NCBI GenBank assembly: GCA_051748085.1
Contig: JBNJHA010000006.1
Span: 1-64,000 of the forward strand
From: CAYNNQ01 sp051748085
GTDB lineage: Bacteria; Desulfobacterota; Desulfovibrionia; Desulfovibrionales; Desulfonatronovibrionaceae
DNA length: 64,000 nt
Direction of reading: 5' to 3'
The notes below the pieces were generated by a model that had not been told where the DNA came from, ran no database searches, and worked only from the letters and a program-made list of their open reading frames with translations. Below, piece after piece: positions 15,822 through 25,481 of the stretch. A program made the translations under genes and the position numbers. How positions within the stretch are numbered: position 1 is the stretch's first letter; every line of letters begins with the position of its first letter.

Positions 15822-18637
15822 TAGCTTTCCAATTGATGAAGTATTTGCGTGCATCTGGGACAGGCTTGCGGGTGCTCCGGATTTGAACCCAGGTTTTCGC
15901 TGAATGTCCAGCAGCGAGCACATTTTTCGCCTTTCGCCGATTCCACTAGAATGCGGATTTCTTCCATTTCCTGGCCTTGGTAGCTTGTTTGCGGGGCATT
16001 TTTCGCATTGTCCAGAAGTATTTGGGAGACAATAAAGGTTTCTCTTAAATAATGTTCCTCTATTTTTATCTCCCTTAAAAGTTCTTCGGGAGCAAAGACG
16101 GTTATACGGCTGTCCAGAGAATGACCCAGAACACCGTTTTTACGTTCCGGTTCAATAGCCCGGGTAATTTCATTGCGCAATTGCACGATCATCTCCCAGC
16201 GGGCTTTTTCCTCCGCGGATATAATGTCTTGTTCGGGAAAAGCATATCGCAGACCGAATACGGTTTCGTTGGTCCGTAATTGTCCCGGAAGGTTTTGGTA
16301 AACTTCTTCAGCCGTAAAACTCAATACGGGAGCCATATTCTTCAAAAGGACCATTGTCGTATAATAAAGGACGGTCTGGGCTGATCTGCGCTCGCGGCTT
16401 TCAGCCGGGTTAACGTATAGACGATCTTTTATGATATCCAGATAAAATGCGGAAAGATCGGTTACGCACAAATTGTGCAGGACATGAAAGACCTTGTGGA
16501 ATTCGTAGTCTTCATAAGCCTGGTTCATTTTCCGGTTCCTTTGAAGTATAATATCCAGCGCGTAGCGGTCCAGGGGGAGCATTTGTCCAGGATCGACTAT
16601 ATCTTTTGCCGGGTCAAAATCATACAGGTTTCCGAGGACAAAACGGCATGTATTACGGATTCGTCTGTATGCGTCCACAAGTCTTTTCAATATTTCATCC
16701 GATATTCTCAGGTCCTCCTGGTAATTTTCGGAGGAAACCCACATACGCAGTATTTCAGCTCCGTATTTATCGATTATCTCGTGCGGGGCAACTACATTGC
16801 CGATGGATTTGGACATTTTGCGCCCCTTGCCGTCAACCACAAAGCCATGGGTCAGGACCGCCTTGTATGGCGGAACATCCCGGGTCCCGACACTGGCCAG
16901 AAGGGAGCTGTGAAACCAACCGCGGTGCTGGTCCGTCCCTTCCAGATACAGATCGGCCGGAAAACCGCATTCCTTTCTTTTTTCCACTACGGCAGCGTAG
17001 CTGGTTCCGGAATCAAACCAGACATCCAGGATATTGTCTTCCTTTTTCCAGTTTTGAGCTCCGCATTGCGGACAGGCTAGATTCCGGGGAAGCATGTCTT
17101 CGACCGGGGTTTCGAACCAGTAGTCCGCTCCGGTGGGATGCGATTCAAATTTCTGGACAATCCCGTTTACCCATTCCGGGTCATGCCAGGCTTGTCCGCA
17201 ATCATTGCAGATAAGGGCTATGATGGGCACGCCCCAGTTTCTTTGCCTGGATATGCACCAGTCCGGTCGGTGTTCAATCATATTGTGTATACGTTCCCGC
17301 CCCCAGGAAGGAATCCAGCGCACCTCATTGTCGATTGCCTGCAGCGCCTTGCCGCGAAGGTCATTTTCCTGCATGGAAATAAACCATTGCGTAGTGGCCC
17401 GGAAAATAACCGGCTTTTTACATCGCCAGCAATGCGGATATGAATGGGCTATATTTTCTTCTGCCAGCAGATTGCCTTTTTCTTTGAGTTTGGAAATAAC
17501 CGCCGGGTTGGATTCAAAAACATTCATGCCCGCGAAGAATTCAACGGAGGGCAGAAATTTACCTTGGTCGTCCAGGGGAGAGTAGACCTCCAGTCCGTAA
17601 CGCAGGCCCGTTTCATAGTCTTCACGCCCGTGGCCGGGGGCAGTATGGACACATCCGGTTCCGGTTTCCAGAGTAACATAGTCGGCTAGAACAAGAACCG
17701 AATCCCGGCTGTAAATCGGATGTCCGGCATGGATTCCCTCCAATTCTCGACCAATTATCCGGTTCAGTACCTGCGGTTGTTCCCATCCGAATTTACCGGT
17801 GCATTCGTCCAGGAGCTCCGAGGCAAGTATATATTGCTTTCCGCCTTGCTCGACCAGGACATATTCAACATCCGGGTGCAGGGCCACGGCCATATTGTCC
17901 GGAATGGTCCACGGAGTTGTCGTCCAGATGAGGATAAAAAGGCGGCTTGGATCAGCCGCGGGCAGTTTCTGGATAATCTTTTCGTCCCGGAGCGGAAAAC
18001 CGACATAAATTGACGGCGATTTATGGTCGAAATATTCTACTTCCGCCTCGGCCAGCGCGGTTTCACATGAACAGCACCAGTAAATAGGTTTTTTGCTCCT
18101 TTTTACCGAGCCCCGGGACATGAATTTGGCAAGTTCCCCGGCAGTGGCCGCTTCATATTCAGGAGCCATTGTCAGATAGGGATTGTCCCATACGCCGAAT
18201 CCTCCGAGTCGCTTGAATTCATTGCGCTGGATGTCCAGATACTTGAGTGCGTATTTCCGGCAGCTTTTTCTGATGTCCAGGACAGTCATTTCTTTTTTTT
18301 GGTCTCCCATGCTCTGCTCTACTTTAAGCTCAATGGGAAGGCCGTGGCAGTCCCATCCGGGGACATATTCCGCTTTGTATCCGGAAAGATTTTTTGATTT
18401 GATTATGATGTCTTTGAGTATCTTATTCATTGCCGTTCCCAGATGGATATTGCCGTTGGCATACGGCGGTCCGTCGTGGAGAACAAAACGCTGGTTGTCC
18501 AGGCCGGAGCTGATCATTTTCTGATAGGCTTTGTTTTTTTCCCAGAATTCAAGCATCTTCGGTTCGTTCTTTGTCAGATTGGCCCGCATGGAAAATTTTG
18601 TTTTCGGCAGGTTTAAAGTATTTTTGTAATCGCTCAT
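15821..18637 (-). CDS. ileS: isoleucyl-tRNA synthetase
   Basis: A 938-residue class Ia synthetase charging tRNA-Ile. The ATP-site HIGH-like motif is NGNIHLGTAMNK (HLGT at 65-68) and the second is GRKMSKSIGN near two-thirds of the chain. An editing (CP1) domain lies between, with TTTPWTIPDNMA. The C-terminal zinc finger is complete (CARCW and CPRCT near residues 904-930), typical of the bacterial IleS1 type. Length is normal. It leads the operon ileS-lspA-lgt-PLDc_N-lipoprotein. Several long open frames on the opposite strand here are shadows. Confidence 0.96.
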   Translation of the reverse strand: MSDYKNTLNLPKTKFSMRANLTKNEPKMLEFWEKNKAYQKMISSGLDNQRFVLHDGPPYANGNIHLGTAMNKILKDIIIKSKNLSGYKAEYVPGWDCHGLPIELKVEQSMGDQKKEMTVLDIRKSCRKYALKYLDIQRNEFKRLGGFGVWDNPYLTMAPEYEAATAGELAKFMSRGSVKRSKKPIYWCCSCETALAEAEVEYFDHKSPSIYVGFPLRDEKIIQKLPAADPSRLFILIWTTTPWTIPDNMAVALHPDVEYVLVEQGGKQYILASELLDECTGKFGWEQPQVLNRIIGRELEGIHAGHPIYSRDSVLVLADYVTLETGTGCVHTAPGHGREDYETGLRYGLEVYSPLDDQGKFLPSVEFFAGMNVFESNPAVISKLKEKGNLLAEENIAHSYPHCWRCKKPVIFRATTQWFISMQENDLRGKALQAIDNEVRWIPSWGRERIHNMIEHRPDWCISRQRNWGVPIIALICNDCGQAWHDPEWVNGIVQKFESHPTGADYWFETPVEDMLPRNLACPQCGAQNWKKEDNILDVWFDSGTSYAAVVEKRKECGFPADLYLEGTDQHRGWFHSSLLASVGTRDVPPYKAVLTHGFVVDGKGRKMSKSIGNVVAPHEIIDKYGAEILRMWVSSENYQEDLRISDEILKRLVDAYRRIRNTCRFVLGNLYDFDPAKDIVDPGQMLPLDRYALDIILQRNRKMNQAYEDYEFHKVFHVLHNLCVTDLSAFYLDIIKDRLYVNPAESRERRSAQTVLYYTTMVLLKNMAPVLSFTAEEVYQNLPGQLRTNETVFGLRYAFPEQDIISAEEKARWEMIVQLRNEITRAIEPERKNGVLGHSLDSRITVFAPEELLREIKIEEHYLRETFIVSQILLDNAKNAPQTSYQGQEMEEIRILVESAKGEKCARCWTFSENLGSNPEHPQACPRCTQILHQLES

Positions 18638-18770
18638 CAGTATCTATTCCTCCACGGTATTTGTTGCATAAAAAATGTAAACTATAAAAATGGATTAACA
18701 ATCGATTGAAGTCAAGAAGGCAGTTGTTTTCGGATTCGGATATCTGTTCAGCAAGATGAAGGCATTGCAA

Positions 18771-19751
18771 TTATGATATCTTTCGCTCCCAGTTAAAGGC
18801 ATTTTTAACAATGGTTTCAAGCTGGTCATGGCATGGATGCCAGTTGATTTTTGAATTGAGCAATCCCGGATCGGCCACGAGGCTGGCTGGATCACCGGCT
18901 CTCCGGCCTTTTTCGCACACCTTAAAGTCGACTCCGGATACTTTTTTTACCGTCTGTATTATCTCCCGTACCGAATATCCATGTCCGTAGCCGCAATTGA
19001 AAATCTCCGGTTTATGCCCCTGCTGGAGATATTCAAGGGCCTTGACATGCACATCGGCCAAATCGGCAACATGGATATAGTCGCGGATACCGGTGCCGTC
19101 CGGGGTCGGATAGTCGGTACCGTAGACGGGCAGGCAGTCTTTTATGCCCAGAGCAGCCTGGCAGGCGACTTTTATTAAATGGGTGGCGTTCGGCGTCCGC
19201 TGACCGATTCTGCCCAGGGGATCGGCACCGGCTACATTGAAATATCTGAGAATAACATATTTGAAGTTCTCATGTGCTTGTTGCGTGTCCTGTATGATCC
19301 ATTCACTCATGACCTTGCTTCGTCCATAGGGGTTGATCGGGGCTAAAGGCGCTGTTTCGTTTACCGGGATGTGTTCCGGCATGCCATACACCGCGGCGGT
19401 CGAAGAAAAAACAAAATTTGGAATTCTATTCTTTTGCGCCAGATTGACCAGAACCATGGTGTTCGATGTGTTGTTCAGATAATATTTGAGAGGATGGGAT
19501 ACGGATTCCGGGACTACTATGCTGGCGGCGAAATGTATTACAGCATCAAATTTTTCCCGGCGCATGATCCGGTTCAGCTTTTCCTCGTCCCGCAAGTCTC
19601 CGGTTTCCAGGCGGGCCGGGGGAAGAACGGCTTCCCTGCTGCCGGTGGACAGATTGTCGTAGACGAGTACTTTATATCCAGCGTTGTTTAGCGCTAGAAC
19701 AGTATGTGAGCCGATGTATCCGGCTCCGCCGGTCACAAGTATTTTGGGCAT
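18771..19751 (-). CDS. galE: UDP-glucose 4-epimerase
   Basis: A 326-residue short-chain dehydrogenase-type epimerase interconverting UDP-glucose and UDP-galactose with bound NAD. The nucleotide-binding motif GGAGYIGSHT is at residues 7-16, and the catalytic YGRSK (Tyr-x3-Lys) near 146-150. SSTAAVYG and the GIRDYIHVADLA signature are also present. The ATG at 19751 follows AAGGACC. It is probably for surface polysaccharide or lipopolysaccharide precursors. It is monocistronic by position, divergent from the rhomboid gene. Confidence 0.93.
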   Translation of the reverse strand: MPKILVTGGAGYIGSHTVLALNNAGYKVLVYDNLSTGSREAVLPPARLETGDLRDEEKLNRIMRREKFDAVIHFAASIVVPESVSHPLKYYLNNTSNTMVLVNLAQKNRIPNFVFSSTAAVYGMPEHIPVNETAPLAPINPYGRSKVMSEWIIQDTQQAHENFKYVILRYFNVAGADPLGRIGQRTPNATHLIKVACQAALGIKDCLPVYGTDYPTPDGTGIRDYIHVADLADVHVKALEYLQQGHKPEIFNCGYGHGYSVREIIQTVKKVSGVDFKVCEKGRRAGDPASLVADPGLLNSKINWHPCHDQLETIVKNAFNWERKIS

Positions 19752-20067
19752 CAAGGGTCCTTTTGTTTATGCTTGAATATGCGCTTTGGCGGAGAAGAGA
19801 TGTTCCGGGCACATTACGCACCCGGAATGAAACAGATTGCTTTCTCAGCCTAAACTGGCCTTCCTTAATATTTTTTGTTTTAATTGACAAATGAGCAGGG
19901 GACTCCTTTTTTATTTCCCGGTTTCAGGCCGGGGGCTGTTTTACGGGCAAAATTTTGCCGGCGGGGGGCAAAGTCCACAGTTTACAACCTGATTATTTTC
20001 TTGAAAGATGCAAACAGGCCCAGTCATAAAAATCGCAAAATGTCCCGAGTTTTAATTTCGGATTGAG
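19752..20067. promoter_or_regulatory. divergent promoter region galE/rhomboid
   Basis: About 316 bases between two divergent genes, so promoters for both should lie here. A G-rich patch (GCCGGCGGGGGGCAAAG) is present around 19956-19973. I see no clear repeat, RNA gene or open frame. Confidence 0.4.
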
Positions 20068-20961
20068 ATGGAAAAGCTTGATATTTTAAAAATGTTGAAT
20101 GTGACTGAAATGATGCATGAATCCGGCTTTAATCCCGAGGGCAAAAATCGCGAATGGGCTTTGGTTTTGGAGGCAATCGGCATTCCGTATCTGATCCTTG
20201 AAGGCGAACTCCGGGTGAGCAGCTACAGCGCTGAACGGGCATATGAAAATATTCTGGCTTATGAACGGGAAAATGCCGTTGAGCTGGAAGAAGCGCGTTT
20301 AGAAGAGGTTCCCCTACCCTGGACAGAGAATTTTCTGGTTCTGGGCGCGTTGCTTTTGTTCTTCAGTTTTGTGCATTCCGGAACGGATATTTCCGCTCTT
20401 CGGGAAATACATTGGACGCAAAGCGGAGCGGGAGATTCCGCGGGCATTGTTTCCGGGCAATGGTGGCTGGGCATTACTTCGCTTACTCTGCATGCTGATC
20501 CGGCGCACGTTATGGGCAATGTGCTGTTCGGGGCTCCGTTCGTTGTTCTTGTCTGTTCCCGTTTGGGGTTCGGACTGGGCTGGGCTTCCATTATTTTTTC
20601 CGGGTGGCTGGGTAATATGATAAACGCCTTTGTGCGCGGCCCCGGGTTTGTGAGTATCGGGTTTTCAACCGCGGTATTTGCCGCGGCCGGGATAATGGTT
20701 ACGATTTTCCAGCGCAAACGGAAGATTAAAAATTTTCTTGATGCCGTGGTTATGGCTCTGGCATTGCTTGCCCTGCTCGGAGCAGGCGGTGAAAACACGG
20801 ATTTGGGCGCTCATTTCTGGGGCCTTTTATCCGGCATAGGAATCGGAGCGATCTTGCGTTTTCAATCCTTGCCCTTGCCCCCTTCAAAAGTTATATCCGC
20901 ATTTTTGGGCACGGCCACTTTTTTGATTTTTATCTGGGCTTGGGCGATTGCTTTGCGTTAG
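20068..20961 (+). CDS. rhomboid-family intramembrane serine protease
   Basis: A 297-residue protein. A soluble N-terminal region of about 90 residues precedes six or so membrane spans. TLHADPAHVMGNVLFG carries the rhomboid HxxxN oxyanion motif. IGFSTAVFAA holds the catalytic Ser in a GFS context (GxS is usual), and LGAHFWGLLSG supplies the catalytic His, so the dyad is intact. Rhomboids cleave substrates inside the membrane; the substrate is unknown. The stop codon TAG at 20959-20961 coincides with the edge of family A copy 2, so the last codons may have been set by that insertion. Confidence 0.8.
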   Translation: MEKLDILKMLNVTEMMHESGFNPEGKNREWALVLEAIGIPYLILEGELRVSSYSAERAYENILAYERENAVELEEARLEEVPLPWTENFLVLGALLLFFSFVHSGTDISALREIHWTQSGAGDSAGIVSGQWWLGITSLTLHADPAHVMGNVLFGAPFVVLVCSRLGFGLGWASIIFSGWLGNMINAFVRGPGFVSIGFSTAVFAAAGIMVTIFQRKRKIKNFLDAVVMALALLALLGAGGENTDLGAHFWGLLSGIGIGAILRFQSLPLPPSKVISAFLGTATFLIFIWAWAIALR

Positions 20962-20962
20962 C

Positions 20963-21137
20963 TGGTTTCCACCCGGAAAGGGCCCTTTTCCTGTTTAACT
21001 TTGTTAATTTTCGTAATTATTCGATCACGTATTAAGATACGCTCGTTCATAATTACTCAATTTCCTTGGTAAACAGGAAAAAATCTCATTTCCGAACTGG
21101 AAACCCGATATTTCTAAATTCAAAAATTCCGGATTTA
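20963..21137 (-). repeat. family A MITE-like element, copy 2 (right end eroded)
   Basis: The left end TGGTTTCCACCCGGAAAG directly follows the rhomboid stop. The internal minus-strand frame 21050-20958 encodes 30 residues (MNERILIRDRIITKINKVKQ...) and its TAA overlaps the rhomboid TAG. The right-end palindrome is reduced and the terminal GGATAAGAACTA is degraded. Confidence 0.8.
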
Positions 21138-21174
21138 AATTTATCATTTTTTTGTGTTTAAAGCAGGTGTTATT

Positions 21175-22146
21175 ATGAATTTACCTTGGCCGCTAAAGGA
21201 ATTAATCAAGCCCTCAACCTCTTCTTTCTGGCGCGAAGCCAAAAAAGAGAAGCTTCCCTGGGCGGAAAGAATCCATGCCTATATCTACGGTCGCTGGTCG
21301 TATTTTTATATTTCAATGGCTATAGGCGAGCATCCTATGGCAAAATTTTTAAAACCATCTTTAAATTGGCTGGGGAGAAGACTTTCTCTCTGGCAGGAAG
21401 ACGCGGAACAAAAAAAAACGGCGGTGAAAAAATCGTTTGCCGATAGTTATCACGGCAAGGTCGTTCCCCTGGATGACGCGAAAAAGATTTTGCGCCTGGA
21501 CCGGGATATTGAGTTCAGGGGTTTGGAAAAAGTTGTCCCATATACCACGGCCCGGGATATCGTACTCAAGAATCCTAATGCCATCGCCGTTATGCGTTGT
21601 CCATGCCGGGCTTCCCGGGAAAATCCGTGTCGGCCGCTGGATGTATGCCTGATAATCGGAGAACCGTTTGCCAATTTTATTGTCGAGCATCATCCGGGGA
21701 AGGCCAAATGGATCACCACATCCGAAGCCCTGGCCATATTGACTGCCGAGGATAAACTCGGACATGTGCATCATGCTTTTTTCAAGGAAGCCATGCTTGG
21801 ACGATTTTATGCTATCTGTAATTGCTGTTCCTGCTGTTGCGGGGCGATGCAGGCCCAGAGAAACGGCGTGCCCATGCTTGCTTCGTCCGGTTATGTATGC
21901 CGGGCGCGGGAAAAGGGATGCGAGGGGTGTGGAATGTGTCTGCGCAATTGTCAGTTTGAAGCAATTGAAATGGTTGATAATGTGGCATTCGTGCATGAGG
22001 AAAAGTGTATGGGATGCGGGGTGTGCGTAAACAATTGTCCACAAAACGTGCTTTACCTGGAACAATGTCCGCAGAAAGGACAGCCACTGGATGTTCAATG
22101 CTTGATGGAGTCCGAAATACAAAAATTGATGGGCGATAATGCCTAA
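21175..22146 (+). CDS. Cys-rich dicluster 4Fe-4S protein
   Basis: A 323-residue protein with 20 or so cysteines in three groups. The first is CPCRASRENPC plus Cys158 (about 142-158). The second is an unusual dense run CNCCSCCCG (215-223). The third is a C-terminal ferredoxin pair, CEGCGMCLRNC (249-259) and CMGCGVCVNNCP (278-289). The N-terminal 140 residues have one possible membrane-near segment and no known motif. It probably transfers electrons; the first two Cys groups could bind another cluster or metal. ATG at 21175 follows AGCAGGTG. It overlaps the MATE gene by 8 bases. I do not recognise a named family. Confidence 0.65.
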   Translation: MNLPWPLKELIKPSTSSFWREAKKEKLPWAERIHAYIYGRWSYFYISMAIGEHPMAKFLKPSLNWLGRRLSLWQEDAEQKKTAVKKSFADSYHGKVVPLDDAKKILRLDRDIEFRGLEKVVPYTTARDIVLKNPNAIAVMRCPCRASRENPCRPLDVCLIIGEPFANFIVEHHPGKAKWITTSEALAILTAEDKLGHVHHAFFKEAMLGRFYAICNCCSCCCGAMQAQRNGVPMLASSGYVCRAREKGCEGCGMCLRNCQFEAIEMVDNVAFVHEEKCMGCGVCVNNCPQNVLYLEQCPQKGQPLDVQCLMESEIQKLMGDNA

Positions 22147-23569
22147 AGTCCGCTGTTTTCCCCTACGTTCGGCATCCAAGGCTCCGATTCCGGATGCGTC
22201 GGCTTCCCCCGGTGCTCGGGGTACTTCCGTACGGTCCATATGGAGGCTTACCTGGCCTCAGATATTGATGATGCTCTTTCATTTTCTGATCGGTTTTGTT
22301 GATGTATGGGTTGCCGGGAGGCTGGGAAAAGATGTACAGGCCTGCATGGGCATGATAACTCATGCCCTTTTCTTTTTTCTCATGGTGGCCGTGGCCCTGG
22401 CAAACGGAAGCGTTGCCTCCATAAGCCAGTCGCTCGGTGCAGGGCTGATGCTTAGGGCCAAAAGGTATATCGGACTTGGACTGGAAGTCGGTGTCTTGTT
22501 TGGTTTTGTGTTTCTCGCGGCCGGTCTTGTTTTCGGCGAATATTTTTTGCGTTTGCTGCAAATCCCCCCATCCATTTTTCCGATCGCAGAGTATCTTTTT
22601 GAGGTCTTCATTTATATCGTCCCCGCCTATTATATATTTATCATCTGCAATGCCTTTTTCAGGGCTCAGAAAAAGGTTATGTGTCCGCTTTTCGCCATGC
22701 TGGTCGTCATGGTAATCAACACGATTGGCGATTTCGGACTTGGTTTGGGCTGGTTCGGCATGCCCGCAATCGGGTATAAAGGCTTGGCCTGGAGCACGTT
22801 TATTTCTGTTGCCTGCGGAATGTTATTTGATCTTTGGGTGTTGCGCAGAACCGGATTTTTGCAGCGATGCAGTTTCCCTCCGTTGCGGTGGATAAAGCGG
22901 GCCTGGCCTTATCTTTTTAAAGTATCCTGGCCGGCGGGCCTGAACCAGTTTGTATGGCACTCGGCTTATCTTGTGCTGTACGCTTTGACTGCAGCTTTGC
23001 CGGTCGGCAGCGTGGTCGCGCTGGCTGGAATGAGCGCTGGAATAAGAGTGGAATCCCTTTTGTTTTTGCCGGGTTTTGCCTTTAATTTCACGGCGTCAAT
23101 TATTGTTGGACATAAACTGGGGGAAGGCGATATTGCCGGAGCACGCAAAGCCGGATATCAAATTATGTTTTCCGGATTGATTTTAGTCAGTCTGGTGACC
23201 ATACTTTTGTGGCAGGTAATAGAACCGATTGCGGCCTTTATCGCTCCCGACCGCGAGGTTCAACTGGAGACGATAAATTATTTGAAATATAATATGGCGG
23301 CGATTCCCTTTCTGCTTCCAGCGATGATCTTGGGAGGCGCTCTTACCGGAGCCGGGGCGACAATTTATCAAATGCTTGTCATGGGAGGGTCGGCTTGGCT
23401 GGTGCGCATTCCGCTGGCTTACCTGCTCGGGCATGTAATTATTCGCGGCGCGGAAGGGATTTGGATGGCCATGTTTATTTCCATGGTGATTCAGGCGGCT
23501 TCCATGCTGTATGTTTATCATTTTCAAAATTGGTCTAAATTTGCAATGCGCAAAAAAGAGAGAGTTTGA
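22139..23569 (+). CDS. MATE-family efflux transporter
   Basis: A 476-residue protein with about 12 transmembrane helices in two similar halves. The MATE/NorM-type start of the first half is WPQILMMLFHFLIGFVDVWVAG, and the second half opens near LFKVSWPAGLNQFVWH. The family exports drugs or organic cations in exchange for Na+ or H+. The first 35 residues are Ser/Pro/Ala-rich and poorly matched to the family, so the true start could be further in. The gene overlaps the ferredoxin gene upstream and ends 4 bases before fxsA. Confidence 0.85.
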   Translation: MPKVRCFPLRSASKAPIPDASASPGARGTSVRSIWRLTWPQILMMLFHFLIGFVDVWVAGRLGKDVQACMGMITHALFFFLMVAVALANGSVASISQSLGAGLMLRAKRYIGLGLEVGVLFGFVFLAAGLVFGEYFLRLLQIPPSIFPIAEYLFEVFIYIVPAYYIFIICNAFFRAQKKVMCPLFAMLVVMVINTIGDFGLGLGWFGMPAIGYKGLAWSTFISVACGMLFDLWVLRRTGFLQRCSFPPLRWIKRAWPYLFKVSWPAGLNQFVWHSAYLVLYALTAALPVGSVVALAGMSAGIRVESLLFLPGFAFNFTASIIVGHKLGEGDIAGARKAGYQIMFSGLILVSLVTILLWQVIEPIAAFIAPDREVQLETINYLKYNMAAIPFLLPAMILGGALTGAGATIYQMLVMGGSAWLVRIPLAYLLGHVIIRGAEGIWMAMFISMVIQAASMLYVYHFQNWSKFAMRKKERV

Positions 23570-23573
23570 TATT

Positions 23574-23966
23574 ATGTTTGGCAAATTATTACTTCTTTTT
23601 TTACTGGTTCCGCTTGTTGAACTATATGTATTGATAAAAGTCGGTTCAATCATTGGAGCGGGGTATACTGTAGTTCTGGTCATCCTGACCGCAGTTGCCG
23701 GGGCTTATCTGGCCAGAACCGAGGGCTCGCAGGCCATGTACCGGGTGCGTGCGAATATGGATCAGGGCATAATGCCCGAAAATGATATTTTGGATGCCTT
23801 GCTTATCCTCGTCGCTGGAATCGTCCTTTTGACCCCTGGATTTGTTACCGATTTTATGGGACTTTTAATTCTCTTCAAGCCCTCGCGCGGCGTAATCAGA
23901 CAGTACGTCAAACGCAAACTGGAATATTGGGTCAAAAACAGGAATATTCATTACAGGCGGTTTTAA
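23574..23966 (+). CDS. fxsA: FxsA-family membrane protein
   Basis: A 130-residue protein with four predicted spans. It matches FxsA/SuzF: MFGKLLLLFLLVPLVELYVL at the start, ARTEGSQAMYRVRANMDQG in the middle and LLTPGFVTDFMGLLILF toward the end. FxsA modulates phage exclusion in E. coli, but its normal role is unclear. ATG at 23574 directly follows the MATE stop. Confidence 0.85.
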   Translation: MFGKLLLLFLLVPLVELYVLIKVGSIIGAGYTVVLVILTAVAGAYLARTEGSQAMYRVRANMDQGIMPENDILDALLILVAGIVLLTPGFVTDFMGLLILFKPSRGVIRQYVKRKLEYWVKNRNIHYRRF

Positions 23967-23995
23967 TTCCATTTAAAATTTACAGGCGGGTTTTT

Positions 23996-24538
23996 ATGAG
24001 TGAAGAAAAGAATGAAACATGGGAGGAATTCCTGGCTCCTCTGGGCGAGGATCTTTTTAATTATGCGCTGGAAAGAGAAGATATTAAACTGATTGCCTCC
24101 GGATTGCCTGAAGAGTGCGCGATCAATCCGGACAGCGTAGAATATGAATTGCAAATATTAAAGATTATAAGCGTTGGTTGGGCTTTTGCCTATTATATCG
24201 AGGAGCATGTGGTCCGGGATTTTTTGTCCAATGCTTACTGGGAGGCTGTAAGAGATGTGTGTACCAATCTTTCCCGGAGTACGGGGCTTTTGATAGGCAA
24301 GAATTTGGATTATTTTGAAATAATCAAGTCCAGATTCAATTTATATGTCAACGCATTGGAGAAGGCCGGAAAGGGATGCAGTCCGGCTTCGGTTATTGGG
24401 CCCGAATTTGCCGCGGCATGCGGAGACAAAAGTGACATCTTCTGTGTACATGCCGGCACAAAGTTGTTCATAGGCATCCTGGGAAGGGTCAGGGAGTATT
24501 TAATCGCTCAGGAAGTGTGCCTTGTCGAAGATGTCTAA
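23996..24538 (+). CDS. hypothetical helical protein
   Basis: A 180-residue soluble protein, acidic and mostly helical, with no signal peptide or known motif. It has scattered Cys (PEECAINPD, VRDVCTNLS, KGCSPAS, FAAACGDKSDIFCVH) in no clear cluster arrangement. ATG at 23996 follows GGCGGG. The stop overlaps the next gene by 8 bases, so it belongs to the fxsA-rarD run. TorD-like chaperones have similar size and helicity, but I see no diagnostic motif. Confidence 0.55.
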   Translation: MSEEKNETWEEFLAPLGEDLFNYALEREDIKLIASGLPEECAINPDSVEYELQILKIISVGWAFAYYIEEHVVRDFLSNAYWEAVRDVCTNLSRSTGLLIGKNLDYFEIIKSRFNLYVNALEKAGKGCSPASVIGPEFAAACGDKSDIFCVHAGTKLFIGILGRVREYLIAQEVCLVEDV

Positions 24539-25439
24539 CGAGCCGCCCCGGAGCAGCCCGGCCGGACTTTTTGCTGGAGCGGGGGCTTTTTTTATCTGGG
24601 GTATTCTGCCCTGTTACTGGAAAGCGCTCAAGAGCGTTCCCGCGGCAGAAATTTTGTGCCACCGCATGTTCTGGTCCCTGGTTTTTGTCGCAATAGTTCT
24701 CACCATGTGGAGACGCTGGAAAGAAGTTTTTGCTGCTCTCACTTCCCGGAAAAACATTCTTTTCTTTATGTGCAGTAGCAGTCTTCTGGCCGTAAACTGG
24801 CTGACGTATATCTGGGGAGTAAACGCCGGTTTTGTCCTGGAAGCGAGCATGGGCTATTATATAAATCCTCTGGTCAATGTATTCCTGGGTTTTATTTTTT
24901 TTCAGGATCGCTTGCGCCGTTTCCAGATTCTGGCCATTATTCTGGCTGTGGCGGGAGTGGCCAACCTGGTTATAAATTACGGTCGATTTCCGTGGATAGC
25001 TTTGACTTTGGCCTTTTCTTTCGGTTTGTACGGGCTTATTCGTAAATTGGTCCGTGTCGAATCGTTGCCCGGCTTGTGTGTCGAATCTTTTTTTATGAGC
25101 GTACCGGCGCTGGTCTTTTTGATCTGGCGTCATCTTTCAGGTGCGGGCGCTTTAGGCGCCGGGGCGTTTGAAGTGGACGCCCTGTTGATCGGAGCAGGTG
25201 CGGTTACGGCTGTTCCATTGCTTTTATTTGCTTTTTGCGCTCGAAGATTGCGTTTAGTGGAAGTCGGCATTCTGCAGTACCTGGCCCCGACCTGCATGTT
25301 TTTGCTCGGCGTTTTCATTTTTGGCGAACCGTTTACACTTGTTCATTTGATTACTTTTGTCTGTATCTGGACCGGCATAGCAATTTATAGCATTGAAACT
25401 GTCTGCTATATGCGCAGGCATACGCCTGATCTGCTGTAG
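24531..25439 (+). CDS. rarD: RarD-like EamA-family transporter
   Basis: A 302-residue protein with ten transmembrane helices in two EamA repeats. AGAGAFFIWGILPCYWKALK, HRMFWSLVF and WGVNAGFVLEASMGYYINPL are characteristic of the RarD (chloramphenicol-sensitive protein) branch of drug/metabolite exporters. The substrate is unknown; several relatives export amino acids or metabolites. The chosen ATG at 24531 overlaps the upstream gene. Confidence 0.85.
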   Translation: MSNEPPRSSPAGLFAGAGAFFIWGILPCYWKALKSVPAAEILCHRMFWSLVFVAIVLTMWRRWKEVFAALTSRKNILFFMCSSSLLAVNWLTYIWGVNAGFVLEASMGYYINPLVNVFLGFIFFQDRLRRFQILAIILAVAGVANLVINYGRFPWIALTLAFSFGLYGLIRKLVRVESLPGLCVESFFMSVPALVFLIWRHLSGAGALGAGAFEVDALLIGAGAVTAVPLLLFAFCARRLRLVEVGILQYLAPTCMFLLGVFIFGEPFTLVHLITFVCIWTGIAIYSIETVCYMRRHTPDLL

Positions 25440-25481
25440 GCGTCTATTGTTTGTTTTGGAACGCGGCGCACTTTGCTGCTT

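Noticed and set aside
16475..18013. Long plus-strand open frames of 100-200 codons
   Set aside because: They lie wholly inside ileS on the opposite strand, have no ribosome-binding sites, and their translations are low-complexity shadows.
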